DNA from: Zygaena filipendulae
Taxonomy: Eukaryota > Arthropoda > Insecta > Lepidoptera > Zygaenidae
Length of the DNA: 64,000 bases
Direction of reading: 5' to 3'
Assembly: GCA_907165275.2 (NCBI GenBank)
Contig: OU015654.1
Coordinates: forward strand, 11,983,501 to 12,047,500
Of the stretch, positions 10,621-23,470 are shown one piece after another. The position numbers were made by a program, and so were the translations under genes. Each line of letters begins with the position of its first letter. The stretch's first letter is position 1. The notes below the pieces were generated by a model that did not search any database, had not been told where the DNA came from, and worked only from the letters and a program-made list of their open reading frames with translations.

Positions 10621-10794
10621 AAGTTGCAATTTCATCCTTAAAACTCGATGTTACTACGTGAAAATATACCGAAACGCACGGCACGTTTGTCAAGTGATCA
10701 ATGGTGACCTGCGAAATTATTCAATCCCATCTGACCCGAGTGATTTATCGTGGTTATAGCAACCAGCCTGATGACACTCCATACAAATGGACTG

Positions 10795-11117
10795 GGGCGT
10801 TACTCTTGAAAAGGATTTAAGTCTGATTTCGATTTTGATTTGACATCGATTTGATTTCACCTCGATGTCATTTTAGTACATAATTTTGAGATCGAAATCA
10901 AATCGTATTTGGAATCGTGTTAACGTTTAAAGATGACGTCTGACAAGTCAATAACATGACTCCTATATTGAAATCGATAAATTTGACAGATAAATTCGAC
11001 AGAGACACGATCCTTTGCGATCTTCAAAAGTAAAAAAAAGTTGATTTCGTTTCGATCTTATTTCGATTCTAGTTCGATTTGATCCTATATAACACGATTA
11101 CCTAAGTCAAGAGTAAG
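10795..11117. mobile_element. MITE-like element with inverted ends
   Basis: GGCGTTACTCTTGA at the left matches the complement of TCAAGAGTAAGCC at the right. The interior repeats AATCGAAATCAAATCGA-type words on both strands. No ORF is present. Confidence 0.6.
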
Positions 11118-12918
11118 CCGGCTTATATTCAAGTAGGTAGGTACTTTCCAACAAGTTAAGGTTGACAGTGAGCTGACAGTAACTGTTAGCTGTAAGTGAA
11201 TAATCGTCACATGGAGATTCTACATGTGTCAAACTTTCCTCCCAATTTACCAAAAAACTTTCGCGTGGTACTGCGGGGTTTGAGGAGACATGAAATTGGC
11301 GAAAAGTGTCGCTTCTTTATACATATAAAATCTGTATTCTTTGAATGCAACCGTCAAGCCAAGGTACGTATCATTCGAACGATCAACGATAATCGACACC
11401 GCTTGCTACATTTTTATAATACCTAGTACTTACCTACCTACGTATAGCCATCGGCGCGGCGGTCCGTGACGATTGGCGTTCGCTGGCAAACGCTGCAATA
11501 CCGTGATATGAATTTTTCCATAAAAGAAAAAAGAATCCGAGCTATGAGATTTCATTCAAGTTTGATAACTTATTGCTACGTGCTTTTGAAAATATCCATC
11601 GATCAACCAGCCTGTACTCGTCTCTCATGTATTTGGCCGGTGCCAAGTGGCAATCTACGTTATATTTGTACGTTTATGATTTAAAATTGCGCTTTATGGT
11701 GCTTTTTTTAATTTGTTTTATTTTGGTCCCGGCTGAAAATAAAACAGCGGTACATCAGTGTGTATGTGAATTGTGAAATGTACCTATTGCACCTAATGCT
11801 TTGATGGGACCTTTTGAGCAACAATAAATTATTATATGTTTTAAATTACGTTACAAATAAATGTATAGTGAAATATATTTGTTTCTTCTTCTCTCCAACC
11901 GTAGCACTATATAGGAAGTCGTGGATTGCCGTGGTCGTTATTGTTGTATCTAATGTTATTGATGTCGGAAAGAACCACATATAAAGGTCAACTTTGTTTT
12001 ATTCATCTTCTTTAAAAAGAAATCGACGCACGTTCTAAAATATAACTAAAAAAAGTATCAAAAATTAAAAATAGAACCGCACGACACCCTCGGTTCTTCC
12101 TCTTTTATCTTTTTCGTCTAAAAATCCTAGGATTCCTTCAGAGAGAAGGTAATCACTACGTTTTAGATTCCCTCAAAAAGCCTTTGTTATATACCTACGT
12201 ACCTATACCAAGTCAGAAAGTATTTTACGTATCTACTAATAACTTATTCAAACCCATCGAGTAGGTAGGCCCACCTACTATTTATTTGATGCAATATTCT
12301 TACTGAGAAACAGACAAGCTAATGTAAAATATCATAAAATTATACTAAAATTATCATAACATACATTCAAAGACATATTTTTCATCCACCCAATTTTTTT
12401 AGATTCCTTTTAAATTTACTAATTCTTTCTTTTTTTTTGCTGATTTACAGATTTATTTCTTTGCAATTTTATTTCTGTCCAACGTACCTACCTATAGAAG
12501 ATTTCATGATTGCAGTAAATTATTTAGATTAAAATCAATTGAACATCCCATAATATTTTAGATATGTTTATAGTAGTGATAAATCATTTTTCATTTTTAT
12601 TCATTTTTAAATCATTTTTTTCACCAAATATATTTTTACAAGTCTCTTAATGAAACTATTTTGTAATTTAAAATACTTCTTTCCCCAACGACTATTTTCC
12701 TACGGGCTTTTAAAAGTAGGGTTATAAATAAAATAAAAGAAAACACGCCACAAGTAAGTAACTAAAGCAATTTATTTAGTTTTCACCTCGGCGACGTTGC
12801 CTGTAGGGGCGATATATTCTGAGTTTGTGTAAGTGAAATTAAATAGACTGCGTCTTATAGATGAAATCTAGCGAGTAGTTTCACTGAGAAAGACTACGAC
12901 ATCAAAGTCACGTAATAG
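11118..12918. other. Low-copy AT-rich intron
   Basis: Short frames at 11196-11776 have no recognisable domains. No mobile-element ends were found. Confidence 0.35.
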
Positions 12919-13160
12919 GGATGTTGACTACTTTTGAAAATAAAAATTCTAATTAGTCCGTCAATTAGAAAATAAAAAAAACAATAGACACGTATTTTTT
13001 GCCTTTTCAAATAAATAAAAATATAGAGAGATAAAGCGCATTAAAGTTTAGGGTGGGGGGTCGAGACGTCACTAACCGCCATAAGCCGCCATACAGACTG
13101 TCCGGATAGTGACGTCACGCGAAATTTCAACTCAATGTATCGCCGTTATTTTTTGATAAC
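12919..13160 (+). mobile_element. MITE family B, right-truncated
   Basis: GGGATGTTGACTACTTTTGA, TTAGTCCGTCAATTAGAAAA, then GACGTCACTAACCGCC and GTGACGTCACGCGAAATTTC. The inverted right end is missing. Other copies are at 19264, 33316, 41907 and 53668. Confidence 0.75.
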
Positions 13161-13454
13161 CTCTACAATTCCATGTCATTCAAAACATGCGTACTGCAAT
13201 TTCGATCTAATGGTAATTAAAATCTACTGAATTAATCAATTCTATAGTTGTACTGTTTATTGAAACAAATCGAATATTTAAAAATAAAATCAAGAGGTAC
13301 GTAAATTACTTTCCTTTTTTATGTCAAGAGAATTTTACGTTATTATGTTTTCTTTCAGACAAATAACAATTCATAATAGGTATGATGAATATTAACTGTT
13401 AAGTAAATTTAAAAATGTAGAAAATGAATTCAGTTTCATAGGTATTAAGTGACA

Positions 13455-13700
13455 TTGTTATAGCGTTAATAGACGATCGATCTTGGTGCGCTTGGTAGAA
13501 GATCGAACTTGGTGTGATATTGGTACGCTGCGCTCTGTACCATATTGGATCGTGTAGAGAGCAGTGCGCCGCACATTTTGGGGCGGACTGCTCTCTACGT
13601 GATTGGGGCGGACTGCTCTCTACACGATCGAATATGGCACAGAGCGTACCAAGTTCACGGAGCGAAGCGCACTAAGTTCGATTGTCTATTATAACACATT
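13455..13700. repeat. Long imperfect inverted repeat
   Basis: Left AATAGACGATCGATCTTGGT...GCGCTCTGTACCATATTGG and right CGAATATGGCACAGAGCGTA...TTCGATTGTCTATT are complementary. The centre holds two direct copies of GGGGCGGACTGCTCTCTAC. It may be a MITE; no clear TSD. Confidence 0.65.
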
Positions 13701-15075
13701 AGTGACATAAATTAGTTCGACGAACGATTTCGTGCCTATAAAACCTAGAATAACAATAAATCAAAGTCACACCGAGCCTTATCAGTGTTTAAAGACAGCG
13801 TAGCTTCTTGTGATTTGTCTATAATCATTTTCAACGCCATCAATCAAGGGTCTGGACGTTATGGTGATAGAACGAAAGTCGATTTTGCCTTATCAACAGA
13901 TATGGGGTTTACAAAGAAGGATCACCGAGTGAACATCGCGTCGGGAACAATCTGTAGACGTAACGACAGACGGACAGATTACACGCCATATTGACAAACG
14001 TTCGCAAATAGTGTAGCTATGTCGTCGGTTCATTGTATAATTCGTCCGTTTAGAAACAACCGGTCTTTCGTACAATACCGAGAACAGGTTGTGGTTACAA
14101 ATCGGAAATCGGCACCGTTTGACTCTGCTGGGGTCATAGTTCAAACCTAACCTAAAATAACGTCTCACTTTATAAAAAGTGTGTTAATTTGGATTCAGAG
14201 AGTAACCTTTAGAAATACTGAACAGATTCTAATTTATATTTTATTTATTTATTCACAGAAAAACACTTGCATAAGCAAAGAGTTTTCGTTGGAATATCGA
14301 AATTCATGGGGGTGAATGCAGTTAGTAATAAATCTGGTAACTTCTTACCCTAAAATTACCGATAAAAGCAGTTTTTTTATGGCATAGAATTAATATACAT
14401 AATATGTATTATGTACCTACTTGTTGCGTTTGTTGTAGGTACTAAATAAACGAAAATAAAAAATAAAAAAGATGTCTCTTTTAGAAGTTTTTTAAATTAA
14501 AATAGAAAACAGATAAAAATCTGCATTTTCTGAATTAACATAGGATACCTACTTGTGAACCTGGAATTGCTGAGAAAAGCTAATTAATTATTTTTTTAAT
14601 ATTTCTTCTCAAATTTGAAAGTGCTCCAATTTTAAAAGTTGAAAGCTATGCTGAAAGATACGCTACGATGCCAACGGATGCTTGCAGTGTTGCCATAATG
14701 TATATTTCCTTATGCGCCCGCACCGCGTGTGTCCGTTCATTTGCATTGGTAATTAGTGGCACCGACTCCACGCGGGAGCGATGTGTTTTACGGTGTCACT
14801 TTGTGCCGTTTTGATAACATTTTGTTAGAATGGTTCGAGTCGCTATTCTACTAAAAGCCGCGGGGATTTTTCATAATATTCGAATGGTTCTTTTTTCATA
14901 TGCATGAAGTTAGGTACCTACACGGAGAACGAAATTCAAATATCTTTGCGCAATTTTGAGGCTTTCATTTTCTGCTCTTTTTAATATTAGATAAGTGATT
15001 TTCTTTATCCTATATTATTTGAAATATCCGACGAGAAAGTGTCTGAAGAATGGAAGCTAGTAAAAAGAAATGAAA
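13701..15075. other. Low-copy intron with a POU/homeodomain word pair
   Basis: At 14739-14755 an ATTTGCAT octamer is followed closely by TAATTA, in a GC-richer patch (14700-14830). Reading frames at 13785-14168 are not protein-like. Confidence 0.4.
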
Positions 15076-15200
15076 TTAATAAAATTAAATGAAATGAAAT
15101 AACTTTATTGCTGCCCACAAACATGAGTATTTACTTAATACTTCTTATAAATATGAGGCTAAAATAGGCGAACTTATCACTAAATGATCTCTACCATTAA
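15076..15200 (-). mobile_element. LINE/SINE 3' end with (GAAAT)n tail
   Basis: Reverse-complement reading ends GGGCAGCAATAAAGTTATTT followed by CATTTCATTT, giving AATAAA then a simple repeat, as in non-LTR 3' ends. Confidence 0.55.
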
Positions 15201-15234
15201 AAAATATAAAACCGTTACATTATTTTAGTTGCTA

Positions 15235-15625
15235 CTAGCTATTCTCCGCGGTTTCACCCGCGGACCGCGGTATTTCGGAGTTCCCGCGGGAATTATTACC
15301 TACTCTCACGTCACACGCGCGCCCTTCGCGGTCGTCGGGGGCAGACTATCTTGCATCCTTCCGTGAGGGTAGGTCAGGTGTGCAGGTTTACGAACTACCC
15401 CCTGTCATAGCCAAAAAGCGCAACAAAGTACGTTTTTCGACACTTCCAACCATTATCGTTACATATATATATTTCAACCAAATTACACAAAACCACAAAT
15501 TATATTAGGTTCCGCATGAATCGTTCTATCTATTGGTGAAAATGAAAATCCGTTAAGTAGTTTTTGAGTTTATCGCGAACAGACAGACAGACACGGCGGA
15601 GAACTTTGTTGGTAATAAAGATTTT
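15235..15625 (-). mobile_element. Helitron split by about 180 bp of other DNA
   Basis: CTAGCTATTCTCCGCGG with CACCCGCGG and GTTCCCGCGGGAATT (to about 15297) is the 3' part. AAAATCCGTTAAGTAG to AGACAGACAGACACGGCGGA (about 15545-15625) is the rest. The GC-rich 15300-15420 is foreign to the family. Confidence 0.6.
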
Positions 15626-17349
15626 TGAGATATTTGTTTGGTTTTCCTGTCTTTCTTCCTTGAGGTCGGTTGGTTCACAAACTGTTGGAAAACCTTGTCC
15701 CTTATTGACGTTAGCGGACATAACATATTAATTTTATAAATTTTACTATGAAAACATGTGAAAACGTTATAAAACAAGCCTAGTAATTGTAATCCATTGC
15801 AAAAAACGTCGCAGTAAGCTTGTGAAATATTTCCCCGCTTACCAACTACATACAACATTATATACAACTTATGTAGGTATAGGTAAAAAAGTGTTGTAAA
15901 GAATTTTTCGTTGGAACAAAACCAAAAGTAATAAGAACACAAATCAGTCAAATTCGTAAGAAAATACATATTCCGCGGGCATTAGGGCAACAAAATTGTC
16001 GGCAGACAGTTACTAGAGGAAGCGACCGCCACAACATAAGGGGGGAAATTATTATAAATCTTCATGATATTACCATAGAGAGACACGGGAACTTTGCTCT
16101 TTTCAGAGTTAGCTTGGTAAGTGGGCTGTAACTCATCACCGTCTATGTTATATAAGTTGAAAATGGGTACACGTACCTACCACCACTAGTCCCTTACTAC
16201 ATTTTTACGATTGTAATGTGAAATTACTTATGAAACCATGTGTGTTTATATGTATATAGGTATAATATTTATCTCATATAGTATATACATGTAGTATATG
16301 CCACGTTTGCTTGGTTTTCATGACATAGGCGATTTTTTTTATAAATAGAGGTTACAAACGGTTGTTGGGACCTACTCTTAAGCACTTTATAATTATACTT
16401 GTGCCAGTAGGTCCCACTCTTACTTATATAACTAAAGCCTTATAAATAATAAACTCCAAGAGATATATCTGTATAGAAATATGAATTTTTTAAATGTTTT
16501 TTCCCCTTCTTCCTAACCCATCAATCCTTCAGTGTCAGTAAGCTAGAATTTGTTTGATTTGTTTGTGTGTGTATGAGTGTGCTTGGGGGTGTGAGTTTGT
16601 GTGTGCCATTATGTATTTGTGTATGTGAGTGTTATAGTGGGATCAATTATTATTTTACATAACTAGGTGGGTATGTGTGTTGTCGAGTGATTATTATTTT
16701 TATAGTGTAAAAAGTTAGGTTTATAGTATAGAAAAACTGTTATTTTAGAATTACAAAAAGACACTTCAATTTTATTTTATATTTAGATATGTATAGATGC
16801 ATAGATAAAATAAAATAAAGTTGACATAGAGTCAGGATCATTGGTTTCGTTATATATGTAGTTCATAGTAGGCATCTATATAAAATAAGTAATGTTTAAG
16901 CTGATTATTTCAATAAAATAAATTGATAGGTACAATGGTCTTAATACCTATTGTAAGTAAATTTTAAAATAGTAACAAAATCGAAATGCTCCTGAGTTGC
17001 AGTCGAAACATAGAAATGGTACGGGCCCTGATAAATGCGTGTCGCCAACTATTTCTGGGGGGTCCCGAATGAGAAATGATACGAACAAGTCTCACGAAAA
17101 GGTAACGACAAGGGAAAATAGGGTATTTATTTTGCTTGCCCTTTGACGTGAAATATATAAGATTAGTCGACAAGGGGGTACCGAAACGAAAAGATTATAA
17201 CAAGAAGCAGCACGATTACAAATAACTTGAGGATTTTTTTTCAAAACGCCACTAATTTTTACAATATATCAATAAAATACAGTCATGGCAATGCTAGGAG
17301 CAGTTTTATTAAATTAATAAATTAAAACTAACCAAAGTTGTACCGCCTC
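15626..17349. other. Low-copy intron
   Basis: A GT-rich tract lies at 16555-16640. A Helitron 5'-end relic is at 16747-16795 (AAGACACTTCAATTTTATTT). Reading frames at 15530-15969 and 16964-17173 have no recognisable domains. Confidence 0.4.
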
Positions 17350-17352
17350 CAG

Positions 17353-17585
17353 TAGGGCAATTATGTGACTTTTGTTTCTATCATTTTTCGATTTCAATCG
17401 GAAACATGGCGGTTTTGTGATTAATTTATCATGTTTAAACAAATTCAACTTTTGAAGTAGGTATGTTTATTTTGGTTGATTGCTAGGTATTTTAGGTGTC
17501 AGAACGTGCATTGATTTCGCAAAACCGCCATGTATTTGATTGCAAGTGAAAAATTACAACACAAGTTACATAATAGCCCCTCACT
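17353..17585. mobile_element. MITE with inverted ends
   Basis: Outer GGGCAATTATGTGACTTTTG and inner ACATGGCGGTTTTG at the left match the complements CAAAACCGCCATGT and TTACATAATAGCCCC at the right. About 233 bp, no ORF. Confidence 0.7.
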
Positions 17586-17706
17586 CCTCAGGTCCCCGAG
17601 CTAAACACAAAGTTCCCCTGTGAGAACGAACTCGCTTGCTCGGGCATACGAAGTAGCGAGTGATGAGTAGCTGGCACATCTGTTTATCAAGACTTATACC
17701 CAAAAT

Positions 17707-17747
17707 ATTTTCATATCCTAATTTGACTAAAATTAGGATATGAAAAT
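17707..17747. repeat. Perfect 18-bp hairpin
   Basis: Arms 17707-17724 and 17730-17747 (ATTTTCATATCCTAATTT) flank a 5-nt loop. Confidence 0.85.
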
Positions 17748-19124
17748 CGATCTCATATAAAAAGTAGATACAAAGTCCCATACAAAAGTTCACTTAAAAA
17801 CTGTCTAGTCGTGTTTACGTAATTATAGCTGTGGTTATAGTTGATATAAACATTAATTAATGCAAATTAAACTTTAAGTACTCGATTTAAAGTTATATTT
17901 ACAAAGCAATCTACAAAAAGCAGTAAAATTTTACGACCGAGTTTCGACAGTAGGACAAGGTATTTAAAAGCGCACCCAAAAATGTTCAAGTGGGCGCTCA
18001 TTTCATGAGAACATTTTTTGACTTAATTGTGCACCTATCTACTTTTTATACGAGATCGATGGATATGAAACACCCAATTTCAACACAATCATCAGCAGGG
18101 TGCCCAGTGGTATCATTCGAAGTGACTGTGTCGGGACTTGTCACTTGCGTTAGTGATTTTAATACATTAGCATTAGCGACTATTTTTGTCCATCGCAGTT
18201 TGTGTATTTGAGAAAAATAAACTAAAAAAAGAATCCGTGTTTTAACGTGTAAGTAGGTAGGTATTACTATTAGGTAATAAATAAAGTAACGCTACAGGGT
18301 AAAGCGTAATAACAGATAATGAGTATCAACACAAATTTAGAAAAAAATTATCGCCTTTTAAACAAAAAATGTGGGTTTACTCAGTAATCAGCGGTACCTA
18401 TTTTAAAGGGCTCTTGGCTTGTATACCCTTTTTCGACTAACCTTGTATAAATAACCCTGTTATAGGTATGATATCTACCTACCTATGTTTTCAGTAGGTA
18501 GTTACCTACAACACTAATATATATTTTATGATTAAGTAAATATGTTTGGGGCAACAGACACGAGACTCTACCTTTGTTAAGTTAGTAGGTATGTTTCTTG
18601 GAACCAAAATTTATAATTTAGAAGATAAAGGCTACTGTTAAAATATTAACACACGAGAAAAAGGATTACTTGATGAAGGCACTATGAGGGTTTTCGGGAA
18701 ATTTAACCTCTGAGGGGGCGAATTGAAGGCTAGAAGTTTGTACGCATGTATGTACCAATAGCCTTTAAATATCTCTTCTTTTAAAATAGAGTAATACATT
18801 CAATCCTCGACAACACAAATATAAAACGAAGACTAAAAAGGACCAAACCTTTTGAGTTAGTGTAGTGTATAGTGATAGTGTATTTAGTGCTGTGAGTACT
18901 GTATCCAAAGAACACAAGAACAAAGTGTCTTCCCCTTACCTAATAGAGACAATAAGAAAAGTGTTATTGGACACATTCTTAGTATAGTCTTGTTTAGAAG
19001 TTTAGGTCAAATTTAAAATACTTATTAGTCATAACTAGATTGGCTAGATTGTATTATAATGATTTACCTCCTTGGGTATATCATTCAAGAAAAAAAAAAT
19101 TCAATCCTTGAAGAAGTAAAAAGG
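17748..19124. other. Low-copy AT-rich intron
   Basis: No coding region or mobile-element end was recognised. TAGGTA-type motifs are frequent (18240-18600). Confidence 0.35.
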
Positions 19125-19222
19125 TTTTTTTATTATTTATACTTTATTCACATCACGGTACAAAAGGCAGACTTACCTAATGCTACAGTGACGGTGATTT
19201 GCTAGTCAACCCTTTGATATTA
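19125..19222 (-). mobile_element. LINE 3'-end family Y, short copy
   Basis: CACATCACGGTACAAAAGGC, TAATGCTACAGTGACGG and GTCAACCCTTTGAT follow the order of the better copies at 24321 and 47310. Confidence 0.6.
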
Positions 19223-19263
19223 TACTGAAATACTCCTGACAGCGAAGGGATTGTCAAGAACTT

Positions 19264-19540
19264 TTAATTTTTAGTCCATCTTGTAGATAAATAAAAAATA
19301 TTGGACACGTATTTTTTTTTTTACTTAGCTAGGGACTTAATCATAAATTAACGGATATATATTTGGTTGAAATGTCGCGTGACATCACGCCATGTTACAG
19401 TTTATAGCATGTTATGACGTCAAAAGCACTCACTCCGAAACTTTAATGCGTTTTATATTAGTGTTTTAAAAAAAATACTGGTCTATTATTTTTTATTAAT
19501 CTACAAGACGGAATCAATAGAATTTTGATTTCCATACCCC
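19264..19540 (-). mobile_element. MITE family B, diverged inverted copy
   Basis: AATATTGGACACGTATTTTT, GCGTGACATCACGC, TTATGACGTCAAAAG and ATCTACAAGACGGAAT occur in family order. Confidence 0.7.
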
Positions 19541-20105
19541 GGAAACAAGCCTAATTTACGAATAAAAAACAAAAACACAAACAAAGTGGATTATTATTAT
19601 ATATTATATATTATTTTATCTCTTACAATATTACTCATGAATTGCAGATACATAAAGTATTGTAGGTAAGTATAACAAAAGGAACAAAACATTTACGTGC
19701 AATTTAACAAGAAATAAAAAACAGAATACTCAAGTACACCGCCGCCTCTCCCTCAATCTCTCACCGTACATTGAATTCGAATAACGCAACTAATAAAATA
19801 ACCCACTCACAACGTGTATACCAATATCACCCACTGTGCCGAAATATTCTATCGCCCCGTATACATATTTCCACTCCTATCTCGCCACAAAAGGGTAAAA
19901 GCGCTGAATCACGAACAATATTTTCCTAGCTTTGTCAGCGCTGAGCGATTTTTTTATATATTATTATATTATACCTATAGTAGGTATATATCGAGAAACA
20001 TTCATATTTTTTTTTATTTGTATATTTTTTTTGCAGACAGCACTATAAATTTCTAGAACGTCAGTATAAAAATAAAATTGTGACGGGTTATTGGACAAGC
20101 TGATT
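19541..20105. other. AT-rich low-copy intron
   Basis: Nothing was recognised; an 80-codon plus-strand frame here is low-complexity. Confidence 0.35.
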
Positions 20106-20372
20106 TTTTTACCTACACCTGCTAATATTTTAAAGCTGAAGAGTTTGTTTGTTTGTTTGGATGAACGCACTAATCTCCGGTACTACAGGTTCCAATGGAA
20201 AAATTCTTAATATGTTGGATAGCCCATCGAGACACGCTATAGGATCTATAACGTCACGCTACGACAAATAGTAGCGGAGCATGCAATGAAAAATGTTGCA
20301 AAAAAACTAGAAAAATTATTCCTTTTGAGAGCTTCTCAAATTAACGCAGGTGAAATTTCGGGGCACAGCTAG
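20106..20372 (+). mobile_element. Non-autonomous Helitron, fourth subfamily
   Basis: It begins about CACCTGCTAATATTTTAAAG, runs through GAGTTTGTTTGTTTGTTTGG and ACGTCACGCTACGAC, and ends TTCGGGGCACAGCTAG before T. Confidence 0.75.
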
Positions 20373-20498
20373 TTACAAATATCTGTAAAGAATGAAAATA
20401 AAACACTCTTTTGCATCGCAGGCGATAATAAATATATTAATTTCCAGCTAGAAGGATGTAGGTATAGTGCTTATAAAGGCAATTTTAATCTCTTGTCC

Positions 20499-21062
20499 GG
20501 CAGCCCACGCACTATTTTCTCAGTGACTAATAACAGGCTGAAACTTCGTGAGTAGGTTCAGTTCGAGGAGACGCCCAACTTTTCCCCTAAGGAAATTCTT
20601 GAAAAGGATAAGCTAATGAAGTGAGTATGTGAAAAAAATTTCGATTAGGTGGGTGTCGAAATTGTCGGAGAAACAATAATATTTTAATAGAAATGTTAAG
20701 ATAATTGGAATTAATTAATTTTCCCGGAATTAATTGTCCTCCAAAATGGTTGGTTTAACTGGAGAATCCACCATTTCGAATATGCAAAAATAAAGAAGTG
20801 ACAAAAATAATTAATAACCGGCTGAATTTGTATATGCAGCTTAGTAAATATTTGTCTCAGCTTAGAAAATGAAATGGTCAAATAGTCCTACACATTTTCC
20901 AGTCCTACACTTGGAAGTTGTCTATTCCACGGAATACTTTTAGCTACCCGTTTCTAGAATTTTAGATTTTTAGCTTGGGCGTCTCGTCGAGCTGAACCTA
21001 CTCACGAAGTTTCAGCCTGTTATTATAGTTAATGAGAAAACAAAGCGTGGGCTGCTGGGCTA
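20499..21062. mobile_element. Long-TIR MITE, about 560 bp
   Basis: GCAGCCCACGC followed by CAGGCTGAAACTTCGTGAG and TAGGTTCAG at the left returns inverted at the right as CTGAACCTACTCACGAAG, CAGCCTGTTA and GCGTGGGCTGC. TIRs are about 90 bp with indels; the interior has no ORF. Confidence 0.8.
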
Positions 21063-21592
21063 TCTCCTACCTATCTTACCTATCGCAATTTATATCACTA
21101 AAGATTTTAGCTTTCATAATTAGTTTAACTAGCATAACAGGTTTGGTATCTGTAGATATACCTACCTACTGTTTTTAAATAAATTTAAAACCACTATTAA
21201 ATAAAATAAAGAAAACATAAGCACACTTCTACCAGACTCGCTTAAATAGCCGTTCTGAAGGCATCGCAATAAAACTGAAAAGCGGGAAGTAGGTACCTGG
21301 CCATCAAAATTAAATTCTCTACGCCGTTTATCTTCAGTAGAACAAAGGAGTTTGTTGTGGTATAACTGTATCAGTTAAATGAGGCGATTCCATCTCTGTC
21401 ATTCTCGAGTGGATAGTGGTGTATTTTAGTTGGCAGCGTTTAATATTGGGGCACACGTAATAGAAGCATTCCGCACACCAAAGCTTCTGTGTACAAAATG
21501 ACGGCGAATTTTAAAATGAGACGAAATGAAAATTTACGATTTACATTTACACTTTAGATTATCTGTTCTAAGTTAAATTATTAAGTACAGTA
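21063..21592. other. Low-copy intron
   Basis: No coding sequence or repeat was recognised. Confidence 0.35.
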
Positions 21593-21760
21593 CTAGCTGT
21601 GCCCCGCAGTTTCACCCACGGTAATTTCGGAGTTCCCGCGGGTATTCCGGGATAAAGAGTACCCTATGTCCTTCTCTGTACCCCTGACAACGTGCTTGAC
21701 AAATTTCATCCAAATCCGTTCAGCCGTTTTTGTGTGATTGAGTGAACGTATGCGAGGATA
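21593..21760 (-). mobile_element. Helitron, 5'-truncated
   Basis: CTAGCTGTGCCCCGCAG and the TTCCCGCGGGTATTCC core continue to CAGCCGTTTTTGTGTGATTG. The AT-rich 5' tip is missing. Confidence 0.8.
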
Positions 21761-21799
21761 AGAGCTCGAAAGCGCATTTTCATTCGACTTGCTTCAAAT

Positions 21800-21975
21800 T
21801 TATCGTCACTGCTCAGCTCCTATGTGTCTAAGCGTTATGTTATTTAGCCTATAACCTGCCCAGGAGTATGGACAACAATCGTACCAAGTTTGGTTAAAAC
21901 CCCTTCAGTAGTTTTTGACTCATGCGTGCACATACAGACTGACAGACAGACAAAAAATTTACTAGTTGCATTTTT
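21800..21975 (-). mobile_element. Helitron-like piece, other subfamily
   Basis: TTATTTAGCCTATAACCTGC, CAAGTTTGGTTAAAACCCCT and GACTGACAGACAGACAAAAA resemble an inverted Helitron interior with its CTGT microsatellite. Confidence 0.5.
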
Positions 21976-22971
21976 GGCATCAGTATCAATCACCATTCAT
22001 CCACCAATATTAATTTTGAATATATATTCAATGTACAGAATTGACCTCTCTACAGTTTTACTATAAGTATATAATATTTTAGTTTAAAAGATTAATACCT
22101 ACTATCTTTTAATATTCTTTCAGAGGTTTGATTTTTTTTGTTTCTCCGAAAGATTAAGATAATCGTTTTCAATCCTCAAAGAATGTCTGTAAAGCGTTTT
22201 ACATGCTTCGATGAGAGTCTACCACAAAAAATTGATTTGGAACGTAATTTGCAAAGTTCTTGCTGAGCAAAAGCATTAAGCTGTAGGTTTCTATAACAAT
22301 TGTGCCTATATGAAAAAAATCTTTTAACTGAGAATTTATGCGAGATTTATTTATGTAGCTATACGCTACAAACCTTCAGACATTATATATTATAATTTGA
22401 AGTCTATACTTTCTCATTTGAGACACGAAATTGACATTCACTGGAAAATATAAGACCACGTGAACGTAAGCGACAGCGTCAGTTTTTGTAACGAAACGTA
22501 TAAAGAGATATAATTGACTGCACATAAAAATATCATAATATCATGGAGAGAAAGACGTTTTAGCGACACAATATCAGTGACCAGCAGGCACAGTGGCCGA
22601 CCCCGCGCGGTGTCAATAATGTGCAAAATACAGAAGAGTATAATTACTAACCAAATATGGTGCCCAACTGAACACTGGTAGCAGGATATTTTAGATATTT
22701 TTTTAGATAGAAAATTAAAAAAGAAATACATTAGTGTTCAAAATATTTGTCAAAATGTCATGACCAGATTGACCATCAGTTTAAAATTTGAAGCGTCACT
22801 AAACTAGGTTTTACGTATGTTAGCTGTTGGAATAGATTTTTTATTTTTTTATGTATGTATGTAACTATGTTTGTACGGGTGGAATGTTGCAACTCAATTT
22901 TGAAGCAGATATTATGTTCAACCGATTGAGCTGAAATTTTGTATAGACGTTTAGTTTACTTTTTAGCGCAT
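21976..22971. other. Low-copy intron
   Basis: A 97-codon minus-strand frame (22438-22731) has no recognisable domain. Sequence at 22820-22970 has a repeat-like look (ATGTATGTATGTAAC, then an AACCGATTGAGCTGAAATTT phrase) but no defined ends. Confidence 0.35.
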
Positions 22972-23470
22972 TTGAAATTCAAAAATTCAAAATTCAAAAG
23001 CTATTTATTACTTAGGATTGTTTACAATCACTTGTAATCGTCAGCAGGTTCTTAGAACTATAAATTACCGTCAGTTCGGAATACGTCCTCTGCTGAGAAG
23101 AACTGACAAGAAACTCAGCAGCGCTGTCTTTTAATGATCATACTTATAAACTAGGAAAACAAAAAATAGGAATTGGATAGAGCAATTCATTCCCAAACGT
23201 CTGTATCATTTAAATAGTCTACTACATTATAATATGCTTTATCGCATAATCTGTGTTTAATAAGTTTCTTGAATTTATTAATTGACAAATTAATTACATC
23301 GTTTGGGAGTTTGTTGTAAAAGTGTATACATTGTCCTTTAAATGACTTAGAAATTTTATGGAGCCTAGTCTTAGGCACAGCGAGTTTATCTTTATTTCTT
23401 AAGTTGAATAGAAGGTATAGCTTGTTTTTTAAAAAGTATTTTCTATTAAGACTTATTTGTAAATAAATGA
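22972..23470 (-). pseudogene. LINE 3' end with reverse transcriptase C-terminus
   Basis: On the minus strand, 23378-23187 reads MPKTRLHKISKSFKG, then FYNKLPNDVI, KFKKLIKHRL and KAYYNVVDYLND, matching the conserved C-terminal tail of CR1/Jockey-type LINE polymerases (the K-S-F--G---FYNKLP pattern and a final YYNV-DYL). A stop follows. The 3' UTR then contains CAGCGCTGCTGAGTTTCTTG, and the element ends in AATAAATAGC plus a TTGAATTT simple-repeat tail at 23005-22974. The catalytic RT domain is absent, as usual for 5'-truncated LINE copies. The real ORF presumably extends further upstream in the intact element. Confidence 0.8.

Noticed and set aside
11196..11776. Run of three overlapping plus-strand frames as a small gene
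   Set aside because: No domain, no repeat relationship, and ordinary intron composition; length is within chance for this much sequence.
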